Assembly (NCBI RefSeq): GCF_001039355.2
Contig: NW_019775757.1
Coordinates: forward strand, 164,423 to 223,430
Length of the DNA stretch: 59,008 nucleotides
From: Lingula anatina
Taxonomy: Eukaryota > Brachiopoda > Lingulata > Lingulida > Lingulidae
Direction of reading: 5' to 3'
The notes beneath the pieces were generated by a model. The model was not told where the DNA came from. It saw only the letters and a program-made list of their open reading frames with translations, and searched no databases. A program made the translations under genes and the position numbers. Within the stretch, counting starts at the first letter, position 1. Each line of letters begins with the position of its first letter. Below, one piece after another: positions 48,801 through 59,008 of this stretch.

Positions 48801-51536
48801 ACTTTAGCAAGGCATGTAGTGTCCAAGCTCAGTTAGGCAATATTTTTGGTAAATTTCTCCAAATCTTCATTAACAATTCAATATTGACTAAGGTATCCAC
48901 ATATTTTATTTTCTGGTTAACCAGTGCATGCATTTCTAGACCACAAAAATAGGAAAAAATAAGCATTTTCTCTGAAAAATAGAAAAAAAAAGGAACATCT
49001 CAAAAAAAAAAAAAAATTGAAAAAAGATAGGAACTTGAAGCCCTGAGACATTCATTGTGAATGATAGATATCGTTGATTGATTTTGACCCAATTTTGCAT
49101 AAGTCTGAATTTAAAATAGTATTACTGCATCAAAATTGGCCAAATAAACTATTTTGTGCATCATTATTTTCTGCTTTTGTCTGTACGTTTGACAGCTTTT
49201 CCCTTGTTTCCAGTTTATTACTTGGTTACCAGTTTACCCCTAATGCACTTTGTGCCCCTGTGACACAGAGCGACCTTTGGCTGCCATTACTAGGAGAAAA
49301 CCAGAACCCACCAGATTTCTGGACATTGAATTTCAAAGCTGGTAAGTAAACAAAAAATATGCATGGATTCTGTTTTGAAATTATTTATTGTTTTTGTGAG
49401 GAAAAATAGGATTGGTGTCTTTTTTTTCAGCTTAAACAACAACAGTTCCTGTTTAAAAAACAGTTTTGTTTTTTATATTTTAGCAGGCCAGTTACATACC
49501 AAACATTGTGGACTTAAAAATAGCTTTTGATATCCTAAAATTTCAAATGTATCATTTAAAGGCAGGGCCACAACATAATGTTTGTGAAAATATATCCATT
49601 TATATCTTAATATTCTAGGAGGTCAGACATACAATATAGAAGTCAAGGCCACCAAGACTGTCATGTTATACCAAGGGGAGGACTGGGGAAATGTGATTTT
49701 TGAGAAACTAGTGGAGTTCACTGTGAATGGAAAGAAAGGCTGGGGCATTGCAGAGTATTGCTATAGGTTAGTTCAGGAATTAAATGATACTGGTTAATGT
49801 ATAGAACTTTTTATAGCATTGGGTTTTCTGACAAGTTGTTTAGAATTAGGTTTGTGTTGAACAAGATGGTTTGTGATGAACTCAAGGTGGTCTGTTAATT
49901 GAGCTAAAATTCCAATTGATATGTGGTAATTATTTTGGAAAAAATGAAAAAATTTAAATTAAAAAAAATCTGATTTCAAGAGCTTAACTGATTTGTATAT
50001 ATGACGTAACTATTTCTTATTATTATTCTGGGCACAAAACTATCTTGTCCCCCTCTCAGACAGCTATAACTACCTGTCCCCACACTAAGAAAACCCACTT
50101 GTGTCTATAAAATTTTATTCTTTGCTTTATTTATAGGAACAAGGATATCTCGCCTCATGTCAATCACACAAAGAGAACCCACTTCTGCGAATAACATTAT
50201 ATTCTTTGCTTTAATTCCAGAAGCAAAGATATCTTACCACCTTCAAGATCGGCACCTGTTGCCACACAAAGATAACCCACTTTTGTATATAAAATTTTAT
50301 TCTTTGCTTTATTTCCATGAGCAAAGATATCTCCCCTCCAGTCAATCAATCAAACCAAGAGAACCCACTTCTGTATATAACATAATTTTTTTTTTGCTTT
50401 AATCTCAGGTGCAAGGATATCTCACCACCTACAAGACAGTCACATGTTCCCACACTAATAGAACCTATCTCTGTGCCAGAGTTTGACAACAGGGCCCTGG
50501 TGCTGCCTTTCACAAAAGAGGCTTGCAAGAGTTCAGAGCTGGTTGGAGGCAAGGGGTGCCAGCTGGCCATGCTGTGTACAATAAAGGATAAGGTAAGGTA
50601 GCCTATTTTTTAGGTGCAGTTTTGGCCAGTTGCTGCCATCTCTTTGTAGCATTCAACCAATGATACCTATAGGCTGTATTTTTTCTGTATAAGTGTACAT
50701 TTATCCAAGCTTGAAGTCAATTTGGAAATTAGTATTTTTCATGGTAATACGATTATCTGGCAAGAAAATTTGACAGTCACCGAGAGGTCCCTTAAGAACT
50801 GTCTTTATACACGTTTATTTTCCCATTTTAGACAACGTACATATTTTTTTATAATCAGGTGTTATTTAGTAACTAATGATATATGCATAGCCTATTAGTT
50901 CAGTAATAGTGCAGTTTCAGAATTTTTGAAGGCCAATTTTCCTATTTAAAAAATTCTTGTACTTTGAATAACTGTACCAAAATATTTTTATAAAGATAAC
51001 GTAAATCAATATTTAAAGGTACTTACTACTTATTTAATCATTCAGNTATTTAGTAACTAATGATATATGCATAGCCTATTAGTTCAGTAATAGTGCAGTT
51101 TCAGAATTTTTGAAGGCCAATTTTCCTATTTAAAAAATTCTTGTACTTTGAATAACTGTACCAAAATATTTTTATAAAGATAACGTAAATCAATATTAAA
51201 AGGTACTTACTACTTATTTAATCATTCAGTATTTTACAGGTCCAGTATATTTCACTGTATTTACTGGCCATGAAAACTATCTGCCAACAGTATGCTTTCC
51301 TTTACTTAAGTTCATAGTGCCCAGAGGGCTGTGTGTGACTGTCAGAGCTCTACAAAAACAGTTAGAGTCAAGCACAGTTATTGTGGATATGTGGGCAGAG
51401 TTGGAAGACATTTGCAGGTAGTTTTTGCCCATAAAGTCCTTATGCTTAGATGTTTTTTTAAATTTAAATCTTTACTTGTTATATTGTTTTCATCTGATTC
51501 TAAACTGAAAATGAATTTTTACGTTGTGGAAACCTG

Positions 51537-51580
<44 letters not shown>

Positions 51581-51969
51581 TATATAAAGCTCTTTAAAAA
51601 CTATCAGCTCCTTGTAAATCTCAGTGCTGTGTACAATATAATACATGCTATCTAAAATAATAGCTTCTTTTCATTTAGTGGGAAAATCAAAGGTAATATT
51701 CAGGAGTGCTGTAAGAGGCTGGTGGATTCATTCACTGCTGCTCCTCTATGTATGGATGTCCAGGGCAGCCTGGTGGAGACCTTGGTCAAAGAGTTTGGAA
51801 CTCAGCATGGAGAAATACTGTTTGCTGTGAGATCATCTGCTGTAGGTATGTCACAGGTTCAAAGAGTCTGTCTGTAGATAAAGTCAATATTCTTTGTTAA
51901 GTACACATAAATAAAAAAAAAATGTTAGTTCTCCTCCCTGTATATATGTACACATGCGTGTGTGAGCAT

Positions 51970-52064
<95 letters not shown>

Positions 52065-55000
52065 TGTGCATTATATATTAAAATCTGATAGTGAATTTCT
52101 ACACCTCTACCTGGCCAACAAATTAAGATCTGTCACAGAATAAGATATTTATATGCACTGTATCTGCTCTAGGTGAAGACAGTGACGAGATGTCTGCTGC
52201 TGGACAAATGGAAACATTTCTAGGAATAAAAGGAATTCACAAGGTATGGTCTGGCTATGTACTCGTGGTAGGGGAACCTTCATTGTAAAAATTTACCCGC
52301 TTTATTAATGTTATTTTGTTTAATTAAAAAAAATCTTCCTATGTTTTTGTTGAAAACAATTTTTATGGTATGTTTTTTATATAAAAGATATTGTCTTTTG
52401 ATTTTACAATGGTATTTAGAAAAATGAATTTGAACTTGATGAAAATGACCCTGTGAGATAAAATAAGTATATTTGATGCAACTCTATTCAAATGTGAAAT
52501 TTCAGGTATTTGAAGCAGTGATGAAGTGTTGGGCTTCTCAGTGTACCTACCAAGCAGTGGAATACAGAAGGTAGTTTAGAACTTTAAGTGACAATGCAGT
52601 TAAGGCCTGCTCAGTTGAAACACTCCTGTACTTTGGATTTTGAATGTTCTTAACTGAAATATTTTTTTAATTTATATATTTCTCATTGTGATCAGTGTAA
52701 TTTACACTCTTAGCTGAGAGCTTCATTTGATGAATTAATGTCTTTATTTAAAATATTTGCTTTGCATATAGTGAACAATGTGCTCAAAATTTCCCAAATC
52801 TGACTTAAATACTGGCACCCTTAGTTTGATGTAAAATTTGCCAATCATATTTTGATCTCACATAGACAGCATGGCCAGCCAATCAAATCCCTCATGGGTG
52901 TGGTTATCCAGGAGATGGTCCAATCAGAGGCCTCTGGGGTGTTGTTCACCCAGGATCCACTGACAGCCAATCCTGGTGTGCTTACCATCAATGCAAACTA
53001 TGGTCTGGGTGAGGTGGGTATGGTGTCCTGACAGTCTTAGGGAGCATTCAGAACAAGTTGAGCCCCGGACTAACAGATCCAAATCAAATATGGCGCTGCG
53101 AACCTAAAAGCGTAATGAGCTTTAATGCTCTGCCATTGCTGGGACAGTGCACATGGGAGGTGGGAATCCATTGCGCTTGTCCAGTGCAGGGGTGGATCCA
53201 GAGTTATTTTCTGACAGTCTTCCAATTTATCTTTGTTGATCCATCCTCCATCTTTGACCGTCTTCCGACAGAAAAAATTAGATACCCGTCAATGTAAACT
53301 TGACAAATCTGACCGTCTTCCGGAAGACCCAGAAGACGGCCTAAATCCGCCCCTGCAGTGCATGCCATATTTCATATGCAGACTACATGTAGTTAGTCTA
53401 CGGATCAACTTTGTTGTGAATGCTCTCTTAGGAAATGTCTTTATAATATTTCTGTTTGATAGAATTTTCTTAAATTTTTTACATACATGTGCAACAAAAA
53501 TATGCATGACATTGATGCGCAGTGTAGCATATAAAGGACATTACCTAAAGGTTTATAATTACAAAGTATTTAAAATGTTTGTGTAATTTGGGTGTTCAAA
53601 TGTACATCATCTGGATTTCTGATACTACTGCAATGATTTTTTTTTTCGTATCAGTCTGTGGTGTCAGGGATCGCAGAGCCTGATACTATTACTGTCAGCA
53701 GAAGTTGGGATGATAAATTGAGCATTAAAGACAAGACGATAGGCAGCAAGAAGTCTGTTATGTCAGTTGCAGGTAGATAAAACAATTTCCATCTGATGAA
53801 AATTGAAAACAATCTCACCCTTAGTTTTTCATTCTTAAAACTGTTTAATTTCGTAAAATATTCATAAAGATAGGCAGGAAAAATCTGTCTCTCTCCATGT
53901 GGTGGCATTTACGGTATGTTTCTTTATCAAGGTAACTGTAATAGGTGGTTAATTTCACATTTTATACATTTTAATAAGAATAATACAATAACGAAACTAT
54001 GCAGTGGTCATCCTGCTAGCTGACTCTTCAAATGGTAACTGTTACTTTGAAGATTAAAAGAATCTTCCATTTTGATAATTTTAATTAAAAGCTACGTTTT
54101 TCTGTTTATAAGTTTTCAACATAATTTGTACACTAGGCTCAGGTGGGACTCAGACTACAGAAGTGGAGCTGGCAGCAGCAAAGCAATGTTGTCTTCCTGA
54201 TGATGTCATCTTAGAGCTGGCAAGGATAGGCATCATGGTAAGTAACCCAGCTGGCTTTTGCATATGTGAAAGTTTTCAGGGTCATGCCTGATGTCAGGAT
54301 TTTTAGTCTTCATTTTGAACATTTTTTTCATATGGTCTAAATGTGATCAGATTTGATGCCTTCCGATTAAATTGCTACCACAATTTGAAACACTCAACAA
54401 ATGGAATAAATGACAGCACTCATCGGCTCATCATAATAAACAGAATTAACATCAGATGTGCAGCTCTACTAATAACAATTCAATCAAACGTTAAATCAAA
54501 ATGCAACTCACGTTTTCAGGATTTTCAGTCTTCACATCTGTCTTACCTGCTTATATGTAGGGGCACATGTCCTTGAAGATATGGGCTTCAAAGATATTAT
54601 GAAGAACATGAAGAAAAAGTGTCTGTTCCAAACACAATAACAGCTTGGCCAGGAAAGAGCATAATTGCAATTCTTGGAAAACTGCTCTACATTTTAATTT
54701 TAGTGAATCAAACATGCATGTATATATATATACATGTGTGTGTGTTTAGTAAGTTTGAATTTTTAAAGTGTTTGTTATCCATTCTCCAGTAGGAACTTTT
54801 GAATTATGATAATGATAAAAAATACAATGCAATATCATAGCCCTGTTGAATTTTGTGGGGGATATAATAAGAACAAATTTATTTTTCAGATTGAGAAATA
54901 TTTTGGAGATCCCAGAGACATAGAATGGGCTGTTTGCAATGGGCAGGTTTATTTGTTACAGGTACGGGAATAATTTTCATAATGCCACAATATCCTATCC

Positions 55001-56368
55001 TGAAATTCCAAGTCCTGACAAAAAAAGTGTGTAAATTAGACAGCAGCTACAAATATTGACGATTTTTTTTGGGGGGGTAATCCGTGACCCAGAAAATTCA
55101 CTTACACCAAGGCTTGATTATTTCCTGAGAATACACTTACAAATGTTAGAGATTATAACTTTACATTTGTTTCAGGTTTAAAGTCTTTCAGCAAGGCTGA
55201 CTATATACAAAAGGCAATGAAAATTTTGAGAACTTTCCCTAATATCACATTTGTCAGACTGTAGTACTGTAGTTCATCAAAATTAATTATGTATAAATGT
55301 AATTGGTAAAAGCATTGATGAATATGTTAGTCAGATGCTTTTCAACAGGGTAATGTACTATAGGGAGAGTTCTCATAAACCCAAAGTACCAGCTGGACTG
55401 ATCTAACCCTGCAGGGATTCTCGCTAAATTGCATTCAGTGAAAGCAACTTAAATGTCCGGCACACCATGCAAGCTAATAGGGGGTAATTAACAATAGGCA
55501 ATTACCCCTGACTTACTCAGGGGGGTCTGCCAGACAATTAAGCTGATTACACTAAAAGCACTTTGGCAAGAAGCCCCGCAGGGTTAGATCCATCAAGCTA
55601 TAGTAGGATGTGTTTATGGGAACACAGTCATTAATTCCTCCACACATTTGTCAGGCTCGTCCTATAACGTCCTTTGGCTTGGAGACAGAAGAGGAGCTAA
55701 TGCACGAGTTTGATGCCCCTTTGTCCTATGACCAAGAGTGGTGGACCACCTGTAATATTGGGTAAAGATACAAGAATTATTTTTCATTGAAATTAAAATT
55801 TGATGAAACTGCAAGGAGAATCATACTAACCATTTTTAATTAATTTGAGTAATGTGTGGTAAAATGAATATTTTATGACTAATTGAAGTGAAATATAATA
55901 ATTGTCTTAATATTTATGTGAACAGAAAAAAGTAACACATGATTGATATCAGTGCTAATAGAAAACATACTTGTTTGTGCAGAATTGAACTTGAGTTCAA
56001 GACCTTATTGAGAAAGTAAGGACTGTTACTAGTAAGGGGTGTCTGTGTGATCCTTTCTGTGATGGATCTCCTTTTTACTACTACTAGCTGGTCAGTTTAT
56101 ATATCTACCCCTATGTCACCCTTGCTCCAAATTTATCCCCAAACTATGTACAAGCACATGCCAATGAAAAATAATATTTTGTAAATATAATATTATTATT
56201 ATATAATTAATCCAGAGAGATGATGCCAGGGGCCCTCACTCCACTCAGTATGAGCACTTTCCTGCGTGCTATAGACCTGGGGCTTCAGGTGAGTATGTGC
56301 GTGCACACATGCACATGTGCATGGGTGTGCATACATTTGTTTGTGCATGGATGTGTGCAGTTGTTTTG

Positions 56369-56426
<58 letters not shown>

Positions 56427-57596
56427 CACATTAAATTGTATGGTCATGCATGTGCCTTTGCCTGGTCATTCATGAATTTAACACAAAGTGCGAGTGCTTA
56501 TATGGATGTTTTGTTTTAGAAATTGGAAGGGGGAAGCAAAAGTTTATGTGCACGTGTTTGTAAGCATAGTGATGTCTATGTATGAGGGAAAATTTGTTAT
56601 CTAGATGTTTTTTTAGAAATGTTATTATTTATTTGCTGTGTGTCAGGTGATGCCAGTAGCTGCAGGGATAAAGCCCAGGTTCCAACCACACCTGCAGAAG
56701 TTTACTTCTTCATTTTGTGGAAGACCTTTGATAAGCCTGCATGTAAGTGTATACAAATCTGGACATGCCTGTTTATATGATATAAACTTGACAGCAGTAT
56801 TAGAACATTTGTTAAAAAAGGAAGTTTTCTGCAATATTTGGTTTTGCATTCACTCGCTGCAAGTTAATTGGTACTGTACCTTTTGAATTTGTTCGGTTCC
56901 TGTTGTGTGCACGCAAGCATGCCTGCATTCATGTGCATATATGTGCATATGTGTATGTGTGTGAATTAATATGTTGTGTTACTTTACATTACGTTATGTT
57001 ACATTACATTGTTACGTTTCATTACATTATTCCAGAATTTGGCCATAATGTACCAAAACCACATCCTGGGCAATGATAAAAAGGTATCCGACCTGGCTAT
57101 TCTTGGCCGCGTACTAGAAGATCTAACTTTGCAGGATCTCATACAGTATAATGGGGAGTCTGGCCTGACTGGCAAAGTTATCCATGGTATCAGAATGAGA
57201 AAAGTAAGACAACTACTAGTTAACTGGCTACAATTGAACTTCAAGACTTATGTGTGGAGAAATAAGCCTTTTTACTCTCATGGAAATGACTTCTGTTGGC
57301 AAATGGTTCAAGGAACAGTTGTTCAGAATTATTACCAAAAGGTGATTCTGTGTCTATTGGATAGATGTTAAGTGGGGGAAAATATGACTTTTGAGTTTTA
57401 AAAAATCTCAACTTTGCAGTGTAACAAGTAATTTTTTTAAAAATTATTTTATTTTTCAAAACTCCAGATTCAGTCAGCCTCATATGACTTGATGAAGCTG
57501 TGGGAAGAACGCCTGAAAACTTACGCCTTTCCCGAGTGCAGCACGGCTAGCGACCTCTATAGGGAAATAGGCAGGCAAATGCCGGATTACATACAG
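41553..57596 (+). CDS. PEP-synthase / rifampicin-phosphotransferase-like protein, membrane anchored (3' end not in window)
   Basis: Exons: 41553-41652, 42576-42763, 43031-43145, 43276-43417, 43663-43728, 43982-44095, 44432-44544, 45003-45058, 45579-45631, 49214-49341, 49619-49766, 50409-50592, 51311-51417, 51679-51845, 52173-52243, 52506-52570, 52866-53013, 53655-53772, 54137-54237, 54890-54961, 55655-55761, 56216-56288, 56647-56742, 57036-57203, 57468-57596; all join in phase to about 943 residues. Residues 1-22 are a membrane helix (MFLEIFALLPLLYVVFKLL), then a basic stretch. The metazoan-specific N-terminal half includes AALRTWKISYNGLLR-type text. From about residue 430 an ATP-grasp PPDK_N domain follows: LVGGKGCQL, FAVRSSAVGEDSDEMSAAGQ, GVLFTQDPLTANPG, ANYGLGESVVSG and DIEWAVCNGQVYLLQARPIT. 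The swivelling phosphohistidine domain expected at the C-terminus is beyond 57596. Substrate in animals is unknown to me. The start could be 41394. Confidence 0.85.
41660..41995. repeat. Purine-rich imperfect repeats in intron 1
   Basis: AGGTGGGTGA...GAGGGGGTAAATTGAA occurs twice (about 41650 and 41760) in a purine-rich stretch ending in GAGA repeats. The minus-strand reading frame over it is compositional. Confidence 0.6.
42067..42235. mobile_element. MITE family A, copy 2
   Basis: 169 bp, same element as 1386-1553. TGGAAA is found directly before and directly after it (42061-42066, 42236-42241), a 6-bp target duplication. Confidence 0.85.
42764..42812. repeat. (TTA)n microsatellite
   Basis: About 15 ATT/TTA units directly after the exon 2 donor of the PEP-synthase-like gene. 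Confidence 0.95.
44118..44141. repeat. Poly-G tract
   Basis: An almost pure run of about 20 G in the intron after exon 6, a strong G-quadruplex candidate on the coding strand. Confidence 0.9.
45960..47038. mobile_element. ~1.1-kb element with palindromic TIRs (TTTTTATGTACAGACACA)
   Basis: Left end CTTTTTATGTACAGACACAG and right end are inverted copies, and each end is itself a palindrome (ACAGACACA...TGTGTCTGT). A further copy of the end is internal, near 46456-46500, after the single N at 46336. Direct repeats of AAGTTCGAAAATC.GCATGATC at about 46127 and 46292. No transposase seen. Part of the internal repetition may come from misassembly at the N. Confidence 0.7.
47061..47344. mobile_element. 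MITE, 284 bp, ends CCCGCACGAAAA
   Basis: Inverted ends CCCGCACGAAAACGAAGTAG and the reverse complement of CTACTGCATTTTCGTGCGGG. The inside is made of many variants of the words ACTGCA and ATGCTTC in both orientations. No clear target duplication. It lies only 22 bp from the preceding element. Confidence 0.75.
47915..48545. repeat. ~155-bp tandem satellite, four diverged units
   Basis: Anchor words recur about every 155 bp: TTTGAACTACCTCA near 48013, TTTGAACTTCCTCA near 48173, then TCAACTTTCTAACT and TCAACTTCCTAACT; likewise GACAGCC(T/C)AACC and AAATTCTGAGGTGCCCATGT. Units differ by roughly a fifth by eye. It sits in the 3.6-kb intron 9 of the PEP-synthase-like gene. Confidence 0.8.
50041..50408 (+). 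repeat. Four shadow copies of the exon 12 5' edge and acceptor
   Basis: The real acceptor is CTCAG before GTGCAAGGATATCTCACCAC (50409). Copies upstream have their AG at 50058-50059, 50134-50135 and 50219-50220; in the fourth, near 50318, the AG has become TG. Spacing is 76, 85, 99 and 89 bp. They read, in exon phase, R-NKDISPHVNHTKRTHFCE, R-SKDILPPSRSAPVATQR and SKDISPPVNQSNQENP before stops, against CKDISPPTRQSHVPTLIEP in the real exon. Each is followed by AACCCACTT.TGT and a shared TTTTATTCTTTGCTTTA tract. Confidence 0.85.
50863..51229. repeat. 184-bp direct duplication split by an N
   Basis: 50863-51045 recurs at 51047-51229 with about one base difference, the two separated by a single N at 51046. 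A likely unmerged overlap, intronic and harmless to the exon model. Confidence 0.92.
51537..51581. repeat. (AAT)n microsatellite
   Basis: About 15 TAA/AAT units in the intron between exons 13 and 14. Confidence 0.95.
51969..52062. repeat. (AC)n microsatellite
   Basis: About 46 pure AC/CA units in the intron after exon 14 of the PEP-synthase-like gene. Confidence 0.95.
53040..53427. mobile_element. MITE family B, long copy, with a nested family A MITE
   Basis: Ends GGGAGCATTCAGAAC and the reverse complement of GAGAGCATTCACAAC, both flanked by TTA. GGACTAACAGATC..ATCAAATATGG matches the element at 13436-13607. Family A (53187-53355) is inserted in its middle. Confidence 0.8.
53187..53355. mobile_element. 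MITE family A, copy 3 (reverse, nested)
   Basis: 169 bp, reverse orientation, flanked by CAGTG on both sides (53182-53186, 53356-53360). Inserted in the family B element, hence younger than it. Confidence 0.88.
55369..55622. mobile_element. MITE, 254 bp
   Basis: Ends GTTCTCATAAAC and the reverse complement of GTTCCCATAAAC; both arms contain GATCTAACCCTGC.GGG. An inner palindrome (GGGGTAATTAAC...AATTACCCC) lies in the centre. It ends about 30 bp before exon 21. Confidence 0.75.
56374..56426. repeat. (TG)n microsatellite
   Basis: About 26 GT units in the intron after exon 22, inside a wider TGTGCATG-rich stretch that starts right at the donor. Confidence 0.95.
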
Positions 57597-59008
57597 GTAA
57601 TAATTCTATCAAGTTGCCATTTGTTAAAATTAGAAATAATTGGATACAAACTTTTCCTTGATTTAATAACATATTGTGTCACCTGTAGAGATGAAAATTT
57701 ATTTTGATGCCAAATTTCAAATAAGAAGTTCAGTGATGTTAAATGTTGATTTATAATTGATCTCAATGACTTACTCCTAATTTCAGCAAATACAGAATAA
57801 AATGATGAATAACATTTAAATAAATTTATCAAATCACAACGTGTAATCTGAACAGTTTGATGAGCAACATTATATTCTAGTATACTCACTGACTATTTAT
57901 TTTTCAGGAATGTTTTAATCTGATGAACATGTAAGACCTTACATTATGCATGGTTTAATTAATAACCTTGTGCAGTTCTTGGAAGTTATAGACCATATAA
58001 CATGTACCACCATCTGAAAGTCACAGTGGCCATTGTCAACCAAATCAGAAAAGCAAAATTTAGGTGGCTTCTAAGTTCATTTATATGTAAAGCTTTGGCA
58101 GGTTGTATATGTGTGTCATGTGACACCTTGATTTTCAGGGTGTAATTACTGGTATACGTGTATATGGTGACATCGTGAAAAGGTCTATATACCTTTCAAT
58201 AGGGTGGTAAGGGACTCTGCAAATCCCTAAAATACCACTTACAGTAGCTCTTGTGAACTTTGAAGGGTTATATATGGTTTTTAGAATGCAATGCTTGGTT
58301 GGATATTTGTATCAGTGTTGCTTGGTTGATTATACTTGTGGTGTGTATTTGTATATTTCTTGTTTTTCATTTTCACTAATAAGAACAAAATTGGGAGTGC
58401 GCATGTTTGTAATGTCAATGCATGTGGGAAAATTTACTGTATAATTTTTTTTTTTTTAGAAATGATCTTATTATTTCCTGTATGTCAGGTGATGCCAGTA
58501 GCTGTAGGGATAGAGTCCAGGTTCACCTTTAAAAGGAACACCTTTATTATCCCCTAACATTGCATGTTATTTGTACATGTACTAAAAACTGGTTAATATG
58601 TGATATTTTCTTAATCTTCACATTCATATTTTCCTTGTCTAGGGTTTGCCAACACATTTGTTCAAAAACTGTAGATCTATTATTTATTAAATCACCAGTT
58701 GGATAACAAATTTAAAATAATTAACACCCAAGAAATCATGTATTAGAAAAATACATAATTATAATGTGATACTAGTACACAATTATCCTAGTAGGTAAGA
58801 GCCTAGAGTTGGCATTCCCATAGCTGTGCATGAAATATCTAAGATTCTATCATCTGTGCCAGACAGAGGTTCATAATTGTTTTTTAAAATCTTAAATATC
58901 TGAAAAGATATTGGACCATGTTTACTATAGATTTATCTTGAATGAAAGTACATACATATATGTAGGTTGCAATTTTCATTTATGTTGAGTAAAGATCAGT
59001 ATTGAGTT
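57597..59008. other. Downstream intron(s) of the PEP-synthase-like gene with a copy of the exon 23 edge
   Basis: No certain exon. A 23-base segment at about 57909-57931 between TTTTCAG and GTAAGA (GAATGTTTTAATCTGATGAA...) could be a microexon. Near 58482-58530 the acceptor and first 40 bases of exon 23 (GTGATGCCAGTAGCTG) recur with changes, together with the upstream intron, as a decayed duplicate. The rest is AT-rich without recognisable features. Confidence 0.5.

Noticed and set aside
51922-52143. His/Thr-rich frame over the (AC)n run, and the Cys/Val-rich frame over the (TG)n run at 56220-56519
   Set aside because: Dinucleotide-repeat translations; only the exon 22 part (56216-56288) is real.

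Overview
The window is nuclear DNA from an invertebrate animal: AT-rich, intron-rich genes with ordinary GT-AG splice sites, very many small terminal-inverted-repeat elements (MITEs) and long microsatellites. I cannot name the species. Coding regions were found by matching conserved exons and then checking that every splice junction keeps codon phase; exon coordinates are therefore inferred, not transcript-supported.

Layout. (1) 261-4334, minus: the 5' part of a TONSL-like gene (TPR half only; the rest lies left of the window). (2) 5243-22048, plus, head-to-head with TONSL: a complete CYLD-type K63/linear-ubiquitin deubiquitinase (three CAP-Gly domains, USP catalytic domain with a zinc-binding insert). 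Three parts of it are present twice. (3) 22049-29483: CYLD 3' flank with several MITEs, then the probable long 3' UTR of the next gene. (4) 29484-33259, minus: a complete six-exon MAF1, the repressor of RNA polymerase III. (5) 33260-41552: mostly non-coding and repeat-bearing; it holds a 2-kb perfect direct duplication, each copy carrying a neat two-exon 40-codon reading frame, and a minisatellite with a 350-base sequencing gap. (6) 41553-57596 and probably beyond, plus: an animal phosphoenolpyruvate-synthase/rifampicin-phosphotransferase-like protein with an N-terminal membrane anchor; 25 exons are visible and the C-terminal end lies outside the window.

Two general patterns stand out. First, the six isolated single-N positions (6400, 16441, 20395, 38211, 46336, 51046) each lie between two copies of the same local sequence, so most large duplications here, including the duplicated CYLD exons, are probably unmerged contig ends or alleles rather than real gene structure. 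Second, and independent of that, three unrelated genes (CYLD, MAF1, the PEP-synthase-like gene) carry in one intron a tandem series of decayed copies of the adjacent exon edge with its splice site, at periods of about 75-130 bp. These 'exon-edge shadow arrays' are the most interesting signal in the window: they offer extra donors or acceptors, some in frame, and in MAF1 every shadow acceptor leads to a stop at the same codon position.
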